A stretch of DNA of 55,557 nt from the NCBI GenBank assembly GCA_015066245.1, contig SVOS01000010.1, positions 1 to 55,557 of the forward strand, read 5' to 3'. This document shows positions 8,110 through 15,636 of the stretch, piece by piece. The first letter of the stretch is position 1, and every line of letters starts with the position of its first letter. This DNA is from Oscillospiraceae bacterium (GTDB lineage: Bacteria > Bacillota > Clostridia > Oscillospirales > Acutalibacteraceae). The notes under the pieces are model-generated. The model was given only the letters and a program-made list of their open reading frames with translations, was not told where the DNA came from and searched no databases. The position numbers and the translations under genes were made by a program.

Positions 8110-9482
8110 TTTGACTCTCCCCTTTCCTTTCTGATTCTTTCGGTAATCTCTGCGGTTACCTTACGCATCTCGGCAGATGTATAAATATCATATACAATGT
8201 AGACACTTTCTACATCCTTAAGGTCTGCGTAATTTAAGACATCAAGATGCTTGGGAATGCAGACAATCTTGCTCTCGTCAATGCCTGCCAGAAGCATTCT
8301 GAGCTTATGGTCAAGGTATCTGTCACCGCCCAGAACAATCTTTGTAACACTGTCGTCCTGCAAGAATTCATAGTCTGTATCATAAAACCAAGCCACAGTT
8401 TCGCTTTTCTTGGGATTCTCGAAAATCTCATCCAGCACCATAAGCAGAAGTTTTTTAGACTTGTCCTTTTTAATATTCTCAAAAACAGTTGACACTGCAG
8501 TGGGGTTGTGAGTTTTTGCAAGCTTGCGGTGGATGTTAACACCACAAACCACCTCACTGCCTTCTCTGGATGCAGGCGGCTTAATGCTCTCAAGTGCTTT
8601 TGCAATATCCTCGGGCTTTTCGCCGATATCTCTGAGGATAGACACCATCGCAGCAGTGTTATAGATATTGTGAATAGCTGAGTTCGGTATAGGATAAGTA
8701 AAGGTGCCGTCTTTTTCTCGAACAGTCATAGAAGTATCATTATGAGACTTAACAAGATAATCTCTGTGAGGAGTTTTAAATCCACAGTTTGTGCATTTAT
8801 ATTCGCCGATATTTCTATAGTTTCTGTAGCTGTACTCAGGCTTGCCGCCACACTTAAGACAAACCGCATAGTCGTCTATCATAGTGTCCATGGGATTTGT
8901 ACCAAGATACTCGGCGCCAAACACAACGCGTCTGTTGTTCTCACCCACAAGGGAGCTTACGGGATCATCACCGCACATAACAACCACGCTTTCAGGTGAA
9001 CCCTCTGCGGCTCGTCTGAGTCTGTCGGCAATATACTCGGGGTTGCCGTTACGAAGCATAGAGTCACGGGAAACATTGTTGACAATAAGATACGCAGGCT
9101 TAAGGCGAGGCACATTTGTAGGAGAAATAAGCTCGTCAGCCTCAATAATAGCAACGTCCTTAGTGGGCTTATTGAAGATGCTTACAGCATCTAAAAGACA
9201 ACGAGCCTGACCTGCATTATGATTAGCACCCCAGTCATTATAGGCAACTTTGTAGCCAAGTTTCTTAAGGGTTTCAGCAAGCATATTTGATATTGTGGTT
9301 TTTCCGTTGGTACCGGTGACAACGATTGTGAGCTTAGGCTTTGCAACTCGTGAGAGAAAATCCTCACAAAGTCTGACAGACACCATACCCGGGCGATCAT
9401 CACGCTCGGCGCGGAAAAGCTTCCATAAAAACAAGAAGGTCTTGCCGCCCCATAAGCCTAACCAGAATCTTAATTTACTCAT
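8106..9482 (-). CDS. murT: Lipid II isoglutaminyl synthase, Mur ligase-like subunit MurT
   Basis: ATP-dependent Mur-ligase family protein that amidates the alpha-carboxyl of D-glutamate in lipid II with ammonia from GatD. 458 residues. The P-loop TGTNGKTT is at 56-63, the central domain has IIEADE and NNVSRD segments, and a MurT-specific zinc ribbon has Cys208, Cys211, Cys230 and Cys233. The C-terminal DUF1727-type domain ends in an ERIRKERG tail. GAGGT precedes the ATG. It lies 9 nt after the flippase-like gene and overlaps gatD by 4 nt, a three-gene cell-wall operon. Confidence 0.94.
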   Translation of the reverse strand: MSKLRFWLGLWGGKTFLFLWKLFRAERDDRPGMVSVRLCEDFLSRVAKPKLTIVVTGTNGKTTISNMLAETLKKLGYKVAYNDWGANHNAGQARCLLDAVSIFNKPTKDVAIIEADELISPTNVPRLKPAYLIVNNVSRDSMLRNGNPEYIADRLRRAAEGSPESVVVMCGDDPVSSLVGENNRRVVFGAEYLGTNPMDTMIDDYAVCLKCGGKPEYSYRNYRNIGEYKCTNCGFKTPHRDYLVKSHNDTSMTVREKDGTFTYPIPNSAIHNIYNTAAMVSILRDIGEKPEDIAKALESIKPPASREGSEVVCGVNIHRKLAKTHNPTAVSTVFENIKKDKSKKLLLMVLDEIFENPKKSETVAWFYDTDYEFLQDDSVTKIVLGGDRYLDHKLRMLLAGIDESKIVCIPKHLDVLNYADLKDVESVYIVYDIYTSAEMRKVTAEITERIRKERGESK

Positions 9483-9491
9483 AATAATACC

Positions 9492-11129
9492 TCACTTTTT
9501 TAAGTGGAGTTTTCTCAAAAGACCGTTGATTTTGTCCTTGCCCATAACATCGGTCACCGCACCAAATGCATAAGCAAGCACACCATAAACAACAGCACCG
9601 ATTAATGCAAACACACCCATCTGAACAACAAGCATGAGACCCCTGTCCTCGATAACAGGCCAGAAATACTTAAGAAGAAGTACCACACCTGCCATAGCTC
9701 CAACAGGAATAATAATCTTCAGCAGGATTTTAAGAGAAGGTGTATAGCCGATTTTGTGTTTTTTGTAAAGAGAAATCAAAAGCAGTGTAAGGGTTGAGAG
9801 CTCGCCCACAATACTTGCGGCAGTAGCGCCAAGATATGCGGGAATGCCGATGTTATTGAAGAGGTAAATCAGCGGCAGGTCAAGACAAGCATTGATAACA
9901 ATACCAACCAGAGTGAAGATAATAACCTGCTTGCCACAGTCAATACTCTGCATTGCCATACTTACAACTGCAACAACCGATGCAATTACATTGAGGATAA
10001 TTGCCAACATCAGAATATTTCCGCCGTGCTGGCTTTCACCGTAAAAGAGGTTGTATACAGGCTCAGAAAGCAGCGCAATACCGGTAGCCATAGGCACAGA
10101 AACAACTAAAATTGTGCCGATACCCTGATTTAGCTTGAAAGAAACCTCTTTCATTTTGCCCTGAGAAAAGCTCTCTGCCATGTGGGGAGCAATACTGTTG
10201 GTAAGTCCCATAGAAAGGGCAACAACAATCATACAGATTTTAGGAATCCATGTAGATGCAATACTTGTGATGGACTGAGTTTCGTAGGCACTAAAGCCGA
10301 TATTCTGAAGTCCCACAAGCAAAAGCTTCATGTCAACTATACTGTAAAGGCTTGTGGAAACCGAAACAAGCACAATAGACACGCAATAGGTAGCGATTTT
10401 CTTGAGGATATTCTTGGTGCTATCTTCTTTTTCTTCAACTTCGCACAGGAAAAGTTCTTTGCTGTTGCGACTTTTTATCATCAGATAAACAAGGGCAGCA
10501 CCTGCACCAACAGATGTACCAAAAAGTGCAACACATGCGCCTACGGTTGTGCCTAAGCTGAAGGCGTAAATCACAACAGATGCACCACCCAGCACAAACA
10601 CAATGCGTACAATCTGCTCGATAACCTGGCTTGTAGAGGATGCACCAAGACACTTGTGGCCCTGAAGGTATCCACGTTTCATACTGAGGAAAGGCACAAT
10701 CAAGAGACATACCGAAACAACTCTTATAGCCATGGCAACCTCATTTACCGTAACACCGTCGGTCATATCCGAAATATAAAAACCTGCGATGCCCTCGGCA
10801 AAAATCATCAGTATTGCAAAAGCCGCCAACGACACGCCAACCACAATACGCATACCCAGCTTGTATGCTTTTTCTTTGGATTTATACATTCCTTTGGTGG
10901 CATATTCGCTGAGGACGATGCTTATAGCAATTGGAATACCCGATGTTGAAATATCCAGAAACAGAACATAAATATTATAAGCAAATGAATATATAATACT
11001 TCCTCTGTCGCCAATAATTCCGTAAAAAGGTATATTGTAAAAGGCACCGAGGATTTTGGTAATCACTATGGCAATATATGCAATTACGGCACCTTCAACA
11101 AAACCGTTCTTTTTCATTTTTCCCGCCAA
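9492..11129 (-). CDS. MOP-superfamily lipid flippase (MurJ/SpoVB-like)
   Basis: Polytopic membrane protein of 545 residues with about 14 hydrophobic helices from end to end. It belongs to the oligosaccharidyl-lipid flippase group that includes MurJ, YtgP and SpoVB (N-terminus GAVIAYIAIVITKILGAFYNIP; STSGIPIAISIVLSEYATKG). The TTG at 11129 is preferred because AAGGAGAG lies about 6 nt before it, while the later ATG at 11117 would be too far from that site. Promoter at 11187-11215. Being first in an operon with murT-gatD suggests lipid II as cargo, but a sporulation-specific SpoVB role or another lipid-linked sugar cannot be excluded. Confidence 0.85.
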   Translation of the reverse strand: MAGKMKKNGFVEGAVIAYIAIVITKILGAFYNIPFYGIIGDRGSIIYSFAYNIYVLFLDISTSGIPIAISIVLSEYATKGMYKSKEKAYKLGMRIVVGVSLAAFAILMIFAEGIAGFYISDMTDGVTVNEVAMAIRVVSVCLLIVPFLSMKRGYLQGHKCLGASSTSQVIEQIVRIVFVLGGASVVIYAFSLGTTVGACVALFGTSVGAGAALVYLMIKSRNSKELFLCEVEEKEDSTKNILKKIATYCVSIVLVSVSTSLYSIVDMKLLLVGLQNIGFSAYETQSITSIASTWIPKICMIVVALSMGLTNSIAPHMAESFSQGKMKEVSFKLNQGIGTILVVSVPMATGIALLSEPVYNLFYGESQHGGNILMLAIILNVIASVVAVVSMAMQSIDCGKQVIIFTLVGIVINACLDLPLIYLFNNIGIPAYLGATAASIVGELSTLTLLLISLYKKHKIGYTPSLKILLKIIIPVGAMAGVVLLLKYFWPVIEDRGLMLVVQMGVFALIGAVVYGVLAYAFGAVTDVMGKDKINGLLRKLHLKK

Positions 11130-11186
11130 ATATATCTCTCCTTCTCGATGATTAATCTGTAAGGATTCATTGAATTCTAATATAAT

Positions 11187-11215
11187 ATTTTACCACATAC
11201 AGTGCTGATTTTCAA
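11187..11215 (-). promoter_or_regulatory. Promoter of the flippase-murT-gatD operon
   Basis: On the minus strand, TTGAAA (11215-11210), a 17-bp spacer and TAAAAT (11192-11187) form a sigma-A promoter with the same hexamers as the glgB promoter. The predicted start is near 11180 with a leader of about 50 nt. Confidence 0.7.
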
Positions 11216-11230
11216 TGTAAAATAAGAAAA

Positions 11231-11269
11231 GAATAAAAAATATACAGCCCCTGTAAACAGAAGCTGTAT
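11231..11269 (-). terminator. Terminator-like hairpin upstream of the flippase operon
   Basis: The arms ATACAGC (11242-11248) and GCTGTAT (11263-11269) enclose a further CTGT/ACAG pairing. They are followed on the minus strand by a T-rich tract. It would stop any transcript reading on from the ssrA region. Confidence 0.6.
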
Positions 11270-11317
11270 GAAAAATCTTATCCAAAGAGATTTCTATCAT
11301 AAAAATCGGCATATTTC

Positions 11318-11416
11318 AATGACGCTCGGCTAACGCCGATATGATGATATGCTCCGCATAATGAGGTGCTACACTTCGTTTCGCATTAGAGCGAGGTTTG
11401 CCATAAAATATGGCGA
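11318..11416. repeat. Hairpin array flanking ssrA on its 3' side
   Basis: Spacer heptamers AATGACG (11318), TATGATG (11340) and AATGAGG (11360) alternate with small palindromes of different sequence (TCGGC/GCCGA at 11326-11339, TATGC/GCATA at 11348-11360). A TGCCATA/TATGGCG hairpin follows near 11400. It has the same design as the array at 11974-12087 but is more degenerate. The 11130-11577 stretch otherwise holds a promoter, a terminator, a TGATAC/GTATCA hairpin at 11521-11535 and a T-arm-like fragment at 11558-11574. I see no gene in it. Confidence 0.6.
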
Positions 11417-11577
11417 AGCCACGCATCAATGGTGGGAATCGGCGTGTGCTCAAGCACACTTATGGCTCGGCTACCCAATGCTACGCATTCGGTACCAGCC
11501 TCACCGCTCTGAGCTAAAAATGATACACTGTATCATTTTCTTCACGCTCATACCCTCTCGGGTTCGATTCCCACATG

Positions 11578-11619
11578 AAAAAAAACAACAGCACGGCACA
11601 AATGCCATACTGTTGTTTT
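11578..11619 (-). terminator. Intrinsic terminator of ssrA
   Basis: On the minus strand a long stem (ACAACAG/CTGTTGT continued by TGGCA/TGCCG pairs, loop TTTG) begins directly after the encoded CCA end of tmRNA and is followed by a T run. The 3' end therefore needs trimming only up to the hairpin. Confidence 0.85.
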
Positions 11620-11966
11620 TGGTGGAGATGGTGGGAATCGAACCCACGTCCGAAAGTCGCTTGCCACGGCTTTCTACGGGTGTAGTTGATGTTTTAGAAG
11701 TCCCCTTTAGTACTCCCAACAACAGGATTACTATCGGGCAAGCCTCTTGTTGATGACAAGGGTCGAGACACTCCCCTGTTCACCTTTACCGCTAGTCGAC
11801 GCCTTATCCTATGTCGCGGTGGTCATAGGTAAGACGAGCTGCATCAAGCAGCTAAGGCAACTTTATTGTTGTCGTTTATTTTTAAGTTTGCAGTTTTTTA
11901 AGCGTGACCTGCGACCGCTACCCGCTTACCGAGGGTTACAACCCCCGTCGAAACCATTGCACCCCC
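11620..11966 (-). ncRNA. ssrA: tmRNA (transfer-messenger RNA)
   Basis: Rescues stalled ribosomes with SmpB and tags the nascent chain for proteolysis. The one-piece form is about 347 nt. The acceptor stem pairs 5' GGGGGTG (11966-11960) with 3' CATCTCC (11630-11624), followed by encoded ACCA. The T-arm is GTGGGTTCGATTCCCAC and the 5' region reads GCAATGGTTTCGACGGGG. The tag frame (11891-11844) starts at resume codon GCA and encodes ANLKINDNNKVALAA then TGA, ending in the usual ALAA degron. It lies just downstream of smpB on the same strand. No clear promoter is visible next to the 5' end, so it may be cut from a longer transcript. Confidence 0.96.
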
Positions 11967-11973
11967 ATATAGG

Positions 11974-12087
11974 GCAATGCTGTATTTACAGCATTGCAAT
12001 GATGTATTATCTTAGATAAAATGATGTTCACCTAAAGGTGAATGATGTTTTGCCTCTGGCAAAATGATATATTTGTGGTGCAAATAT
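11974..12087. repeat. Periodic hairpin array between smpB and ssrA
   Basis: Five consecutive palindromes with unrelated sequences (arms GCAATGCTGT, TTATC, TTCACC, TTTTGCC, ATATTTG) are separated by a constant heptamer AATGATG at 11998, 12020 and 12041 and AATGATA at 12063, giving a period of 21-22 bp. Stem sequence varies while pairing and spacer are kept. The array starts 8 bp from the mature tmRNA 5' end and fills most of the gap to the smpB stop. Confidence 0.85.
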
Positions 12088-12114
12088 TATGGTTTGTAAA
12101 CTAAAAAATTAATA

Positions 12115-12579
12115 TTATCTTTGGTTTTCCTTTATCGCTCTTTCGATATCACGTTTTGCACTTTTCTTTGCGGCATCTTCGCGCTTATCGTAGAGCTTTT
12201 TGCCCTTACAGAGGCCCACCTCTATTTTTACCTTGCTGCCCTTGAAATATACAGACAAAGGTATGAGAGTATAGCTTTGCTGCTTAATAAGAGCAAAAAG
12301 TTTGTCTATCTCTTTCTTGTGCATGAGAAGCTTACGGACTCTTAAGGGGTCTTTGTTATAGATATTGCCCTGCTCGTAAGGAGAAACATGCATACCGTTA
12401 ACAAAAATCTCGCCTTTTACAATAGAGCACCAGCTATCCTTCAGGTTTAGTGTGCCCTTGCGGATGGACTTGACCTCTGTGCCGAAAAGCTCAATACCTG
12501 CTTCGTATTTTTCTTCAACAAAATAATCGTGGTAGGCTTTTTTGTTCTGGGCAACAATTTTTACGCTTTCTTTTGTCAC
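12115..12579 (-). CDS. smpB: SsrA-binding protein
   Basis: Small basic RNA-binding protein that delivers tmRNA to stalled ribosomes and mimics the anticodon arm. 154 residues, usual length, with the N-terminal [29 protein letters not shown] core (OB fold) and the basic C-terminal tail [23 protein letters not shown] that enters the mRNA channel. It is the last protein gene before ssrA on the same strand, so both parts of trans-translation are encoded together. The start overlaps the recR stop by 4 nt. Confidence 0.97.
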   Translation of the reverse strand: MTKESVKIVAQNKKAYHDYFVEEKYEAGIELFGTEVKSIRKGTLNLKDSWCSIVKGEIFVNGMHVSPYEQGNIYNKDPLRVRKLLMHKKEIDKLFALIKQQSYTLIPLSVYFKGSKVKIEVGLCKGKKLYDKREDAAKKSAKRDIERAIKENQR

Positions 12580-13178
12580 ATTTCACTCCTGCCTTCCAAG
12601 GCTTTTGTAAGTGTTACACCGTCCGTATACTCAAGGTCGCTGCCTACGGGAATACCGAAAGCAAGCCTTGTCACCTTAATGCCCAGCGGCTTTAAAAGCT
12701 TAGAGAGGTACATACCCGTTGCCTCGCCCTCAACAGTTGAGTTGGTGGCAATAATAACCTCGCTGATATCGCCCTTTGCCACCCTTGCCAAAAGCTCTTT
12801 GATATAAAGCTCGTTGGGACCGATGCCGTTCAATGGCGAAATTGCACCATGAAGTACGTGATATGTGCCTTTATACTCACGGGTATTCTCAATCGCTATA
12901 GCGTCTCTGGGATTTTCAACTACGCAGACCTGAGTAAAATCACGGTTGTCGCTTCGGCACACGGGACAAAGCTCACCGTCAGAAAAATTACAACAAACTG
13001 AGCAGTATTTAATCTTTTCGTGGGCATCAATAATGGCAGATGCAAAGTCCTCTGCCTCGGATTTTGAAAGTCCCAGCACGTGATACGCAAGCCTCTGAGC
13101 GGTTTTGCTACCTATACCGGGCAGTGACTCAAACTTCTCAACAAGCTTTGTCAGCGGTACTACGTTGTATGCGTCCAT
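12576..13178 (-). CDS. recR: Recombination mediator protein RecR
   Basis: Works with RecF/RecO to load RecA on gapped DNA. 200 residues, standard length. It has an N-terminal helix-hairpin-helix ([17 protein letters not shown]), a four-Cys zinc finger ([16 protein letters not shown]) and a Toprim domain with [14 protein letters not shown] and a conserved [11 protein letters not shown] motif. Its ATG shares a base with the ybaB stop (TGATG) and its end overlaps smpB by 4 nt, so the three genes are translationally coupled in the conserved dnaX-ybaB-recR order. Confidence 0.97.
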   Translation of the reverse strand: MDAYNVVPLTKLVEKFESLPGIGSKTAQRLAYHVLGLSKSEAEDFASAIIDAHEKIKYCSVCCNFSDGELCPVCRSDNRDFTQVCVVENPRDAIAIENTREYKGTYHVLHGAISPLNGIGPNELYIKELLARVAKGDISEVIIATNSTVEGEATGMYLSKLLKPLGIKVTRLAFGIPVGSDLEYTDGVTLTKALEGRSEM

Positions 13179-13537
13179 CAGAACAAACCGGGAATGTTAA
13201 GACCGCCAAGACCGCCGGAGATTGCGCCTAACTTCTCTTCTTTCTCCTGGTTTGCAGCTCTTAATGCTTCGTTAACTGCTGCAATAACAAGGTCAGAGAG
13301 CATCTCTACATCTTCGGGGTCAACTACATCGGGAGAAATCTCGATAGACTTAACTTCCATTTTGCCTGTTGCAACTACCTTTACTGCGTTGCCGCCTGCA
13401 GTTGCTGTATATTCTTTTTCTTCGAGCTCGGCAGTGGTAGCTTCGATATCATTCTGCATCTTCTGAGCCTGCTTTGCAAGGTGCTGAAGATTTGTTGCTC
13501 CGCCTGAGCCGTAGCCCTGAGGTAATCTTGCTTTCAT
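13178..13537 (-). CDS. ybaB: YbaB/EbfC family nucleoid-associated protein
   Basis: Small dimeric DNA-binding protein (119 residues) typically encoded between dnaX and recR. The conserved core is visible: a helical QAQKMQNDIEATTAELEEKEYTA segment, the GGNAVKVVATGKMEVKSIEI beta hairpin and VVDPEDVEMLSDLVIAAVNEALRAA. The N-terminal leader KARLPQGYGSGGATN and Gly-rich C-terminus GGLGGLNIPGLF are low-complexity, as in relatives. Its role in chromosome organisation or replication/repair is inferred from family and synteny. Confidence 0.93.
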   Translation of the reverse strand: MKARLPQGYGSGGATNLQHLAKQAQKMQNDIEATTAELEEKEYTATAGGNAVKVVATGKMEVKSIEISPDVVDPEDVEMLSDLVIAAVNEALRAANQEKEEKLGAISGGLGGLNIPGLF

Positions 13538-13556
13538 AATTAAAATCTCCTTTATG

Positions 13557-15275
13557 TTAAGTTTCTATAATTTCTACGTTGCTATCTTTAAGGTCAGAGA
13601 TAAGCTCCTCAAGAGGGTCGTCCTCTTTTTCTTTTTTCTCAGCTTTTTTATAGGGACCCAAGATATATCTTTTGCCTGTGATTTCCTGAACGGCATTTCG
13701 CAGATTCTCACGCTGGTCAGACTTCTGCAAAAGCTTGAAGGGAATATCACTTCTGGCATCAATAAGCAGATAATCGCCGCTTTCATAGGCGGTTGTGCCC
13801 TCAAATGAGGATGCAATAACCCTTGAATACTGCTTAAGATTTGCAACAACCTCGGGCCAACTGCGAAGGGGCTTTGCATCATTCATAATAGCCTCCATGT
13901 CCACAGGCTCTCGTCTGAGAACTTTCTTCTCAGTAGCTTCACGCACCTGCTGAGGTCTTATGACTTCTGCGGGCTTTTCTTCACGCTTTGGTGCAGGAGC
14001 GACCTGAGTCTCTGCTTTTGGCTCCTCTTTGGCTTTTACTTCCTCTGTTTTGGCAGGAGAAGTCACCACTGGTTTATTATTCTCAGCCTTAGTCTCAAAA
14101 TGCTGAGGCTGAGGATTTGCACTTAAAAGCTTAACCGTCTTTTCCAAAGCTGCAATTCGAGAAAGCAAAGCTTCGTTAGAGGCATCAAGCTCAGGAGAGC
14201 TAAGCTTTACAAGAGCAATCTCCAGCTCTGTGCGGTTGTCGTTACCTTTGCCCATTCGCTCAAAGGCACGTCCTAACACATCCATGGCATATACAATATC
14301 AGAAAGAGTAAGAATCTGAGCCTGGTCAAAGGCAATCTCGTACTCGCTATCGGAAAGAACCACCATTTCTCTTGGATTCCTCACGGATTTAATCATCATA
14401 AGTGAGCGATAGTGGCTTATAATCTCATCACAAAGCCGCATCATGTCCTTGCTTTCGCGATGGAGCTTGTTGAGAGTAGAGAGTGCTCGCTCGGTATTTT
14501 TGTTAACGCAGGAGCTTACAATGTCAAGGAGATTTTCCTTGCCTGCAAGACCTGCGGCGCGTCTGACAATTTCAGCATCAACATCTGAGGATATGCCGAT
14601 ACATCTGTCAAAAAGCGACAACGCATCACGCATAGCACCGTCAGAAATAACCGCAACCAGCAGAGCCGCCTCATCTGTAACAGTGGTATTCTCGCACTTA
14701 GCGACATATTTGATACGCTCTGCCACTGCCTGGGGCTTGATTCTGTGAAAATCAAAACGCTGGCACCTTGACATAATGGTGGCAGGAAGCTTGTGAACTT
14801 CTGTAGTTGCAAGAATAAAAATAACGTGAGCAGGTGGTTCCTCAAGGGTTTTCAGCAGTGCATTGAATGCCTCGTTTGTGAGCATATGCACCTCATCAAT
14901 TATAAACACCCTGTATTTACCACGCTCAGGAGTGAAAGATACCTTCTCAATAACATCTCTAATATCATCAAGTCGGCGGTTTGAGGCAGCGTCCATCTCC
15001 ACAACATCGAAGATTTCGCCATTCTCAATTCCTTTGCAAATCTCGCACTGACAGCAAGGGTCGCCATCAACGGGACTAAGGCAGTTAACCGCCTTTGAAA
15101 GGATTTTTGCACAGGTGGTTTTGCCTGTACCACGGGTGCCCGTAAAAAGATAGGCATGGTTTACTCTGCCGTTTTTAAGCTCGTTTTTAAGCGTAACCGT
15201 AACCTGAGGCTGACCCACAACATCGTCAAACACCTTTGGTCGGTATTTTCTGTATAAAACTTTGTAAGTAGACAA
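13557..15275 (-). CDS. dnaX: DNA polymerase III subunits gamma/tau
   Basis: Clamp-loader ATPase of the replisome. About 572 residues from the TTG at 15275, chosen because the family start (STYKVLYRKYRP) follows it and AAAGGCGGTGAAG lies before it; the longer open frame to 15401 would run through the SRP RNA. AAA+ features are Walker A GTRGTGKTT (46-54), a zinc module with Cys65, Cys74, Cys77 and Cys80, Walker B IIDEVHML and sensor 1 ATTEVHKLP. A Pro/Glu/Lys-rich linker (AKTEEVKAKEEPKAETQ) precedes the C-terminal domain. No obvious mid-gene frameshift slippery site was seen, so only the tau form is predicted. Confidence 0.95.
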   Translation of the reverse strand: MSTYKVLYRKYRPKVFDDVVGQPQVTVTLKNELKNGRVNHAYLFTGTRGTGKTTCAKILSKAVNCLSPVDGDPCCQCEICKGIENGEIFDVVEMDAASNRRLDDIRDVIEKVSFTPERGKYRVFIIDEVHMLTNEAFNALLKTLEEPPAHVIFILATTEVHKLPATIMSRCQRFDFHRIKPQAVAERIKYVAKCENTTVTDEAALLVAVISDGAMRDALSLFDRCIGISSDVDAEIVRRAAGLAGKENLLDIVSSCVNKNTERALSTLNKLHRESKDMMRLCDEIISHYRSLMMIKSVRNPREMVVLSDSEYEIAFDQAQILTLSDIVYAMDVLGRAFERMGKGNDNRTELEIALVKLSSPELDASNEALLSRIAALEKTVKLLSANPQPQHFETKAENNKPVVTSPAKTEEVKAKEEPKAETQVAPAPKREEKPAEVIRPQQVREATEKKVLRREPVDMEAIMNDAKPLRSWPEVVANLKQYSRVIASSFEGTTAYESGDYLLIDARSDIPFKLLQKSDQRENLRNAVQEITGKRYILGPYKKAEKKEKEDDPLEELISDLKDSNVEIIET

Positions 15276-15304
15276 AACTTCACCGCCTTTTTGCAGATAT
15301 AAGA

Positions 15305-15470
15305 AAATGCAAGCCTTGAAATCATTTACATAAGTGAACGACAGACTTACTGTATCGCAACAAGAGAACTGCTTAATGCTGCTCGGTTCCCCGCCTGACA
15401 TGGTTCACAGACCTTGATCGTACAGGGCCTGCCGCTCGCTTATATAAACGAAAGCAAAGAGCTTGCATTT
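15305..15470 (-). ncRNA. ffs: Signal recognition particle RNA
   Basis: The conserved SRP apical core is present on the minus strand: GTCAGGCGGGGAACC followed by GAGCAGC near 15400-15380, the Ffh-binding asymmetric loop. A helix of AAGCGAGCGGCAG (15441-15429) with CTGTCGTTCACTT (15344-15332) closes a core of about 110 nt. Pairing continues outward and ends with a perfect 10-bp stem, AAATGCAAGC (15470-15461) with GCTTGCATTT (15314-15305). No typical Alu domain is recognised; exact ends are inferred. It lies directly upstream of dnaX, the conserved Firmicutes position, with no terminator between. Confidence 0.88.
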
Positions 15471-15506
15471 ATGCGGATTTGATATATTGCGTTTCAAATC
15501 TTAAAC

Positions 15507-15535
15507 ATTATACCACATCCCCCCAGCAAAAGCAA
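15507..15535 (-). promoter_or_regulatory. Promoter of SRP RNA-dnaX-ybaB-recR-smpB
   Basis: On the minus strand, TTGCTT (15535-15530), a 17-bp spacer and a perfect TATAAT (15512-15507) predict a start near 15500, about 30 nt before the SRP RNA helix. No terminator is visible before dnaX, so the RNA and the protein genes probably share this promoter. Confidence 0.8.
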
Positions 15536-15598
15536 TAGGATTTTTAAGGAGTTTTTGTAAAAGAATTTATTTTTTCTATATGATTTTGACTTAAAATA

Positions 15599-15607
15599 TG
15601 CTATAAT
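15599..15607 (+). promoter_or_regulatory. Extended -10 promoter of the fumarase operon
   Basis: TGC-TATAAT (15599-15607) is an extended -10 element. No good -35 lies 17 bp upstream, although a TTGACT occurs only 10 bp away. The predicted start is near 15614. Confidence 0.55.
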
Positions 15608-15636
15608 TGATACATATATAAAACTTGGAGCAAATT

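Noticed and set aside
11540..11576. Possible tRNA on the plus strand (GGTTCGATTCC T-loop)
   Set aside because: Only a T-arm-like piece is present with poor T-stem pairing and no acceptor, D or anticodon arms; better explained as a mirror copy of the tmRNA T-arm.
11349..11753. 134-residue plus-strand open frame containing VGIEPTS
   Set aside because: It is the antisense of the tmRNA 3' half and its terminator; such VGIEPTS proteins are well-known false calls over ssrA and tRNA genes.
11974..12087. Short CRISPR array
   Set aside because: The constant part is only 7 bp, the 'spacers' are palindromes, and the unit is 21-22 bp; not a CRISPR structure.
15276..15401. N-terminal extension of DnaX (42 codons)
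   Set aside because: It runs through the SRP RNA core and has no ribosome site; the TTG at 15275 matches the family N-terminus.
15586..15607. TTGACT/TATAAT as a standard promoter for the fumarase operon
   Set aside because: The spacer is only 10 bp; the extended -10 reading is more plausible.
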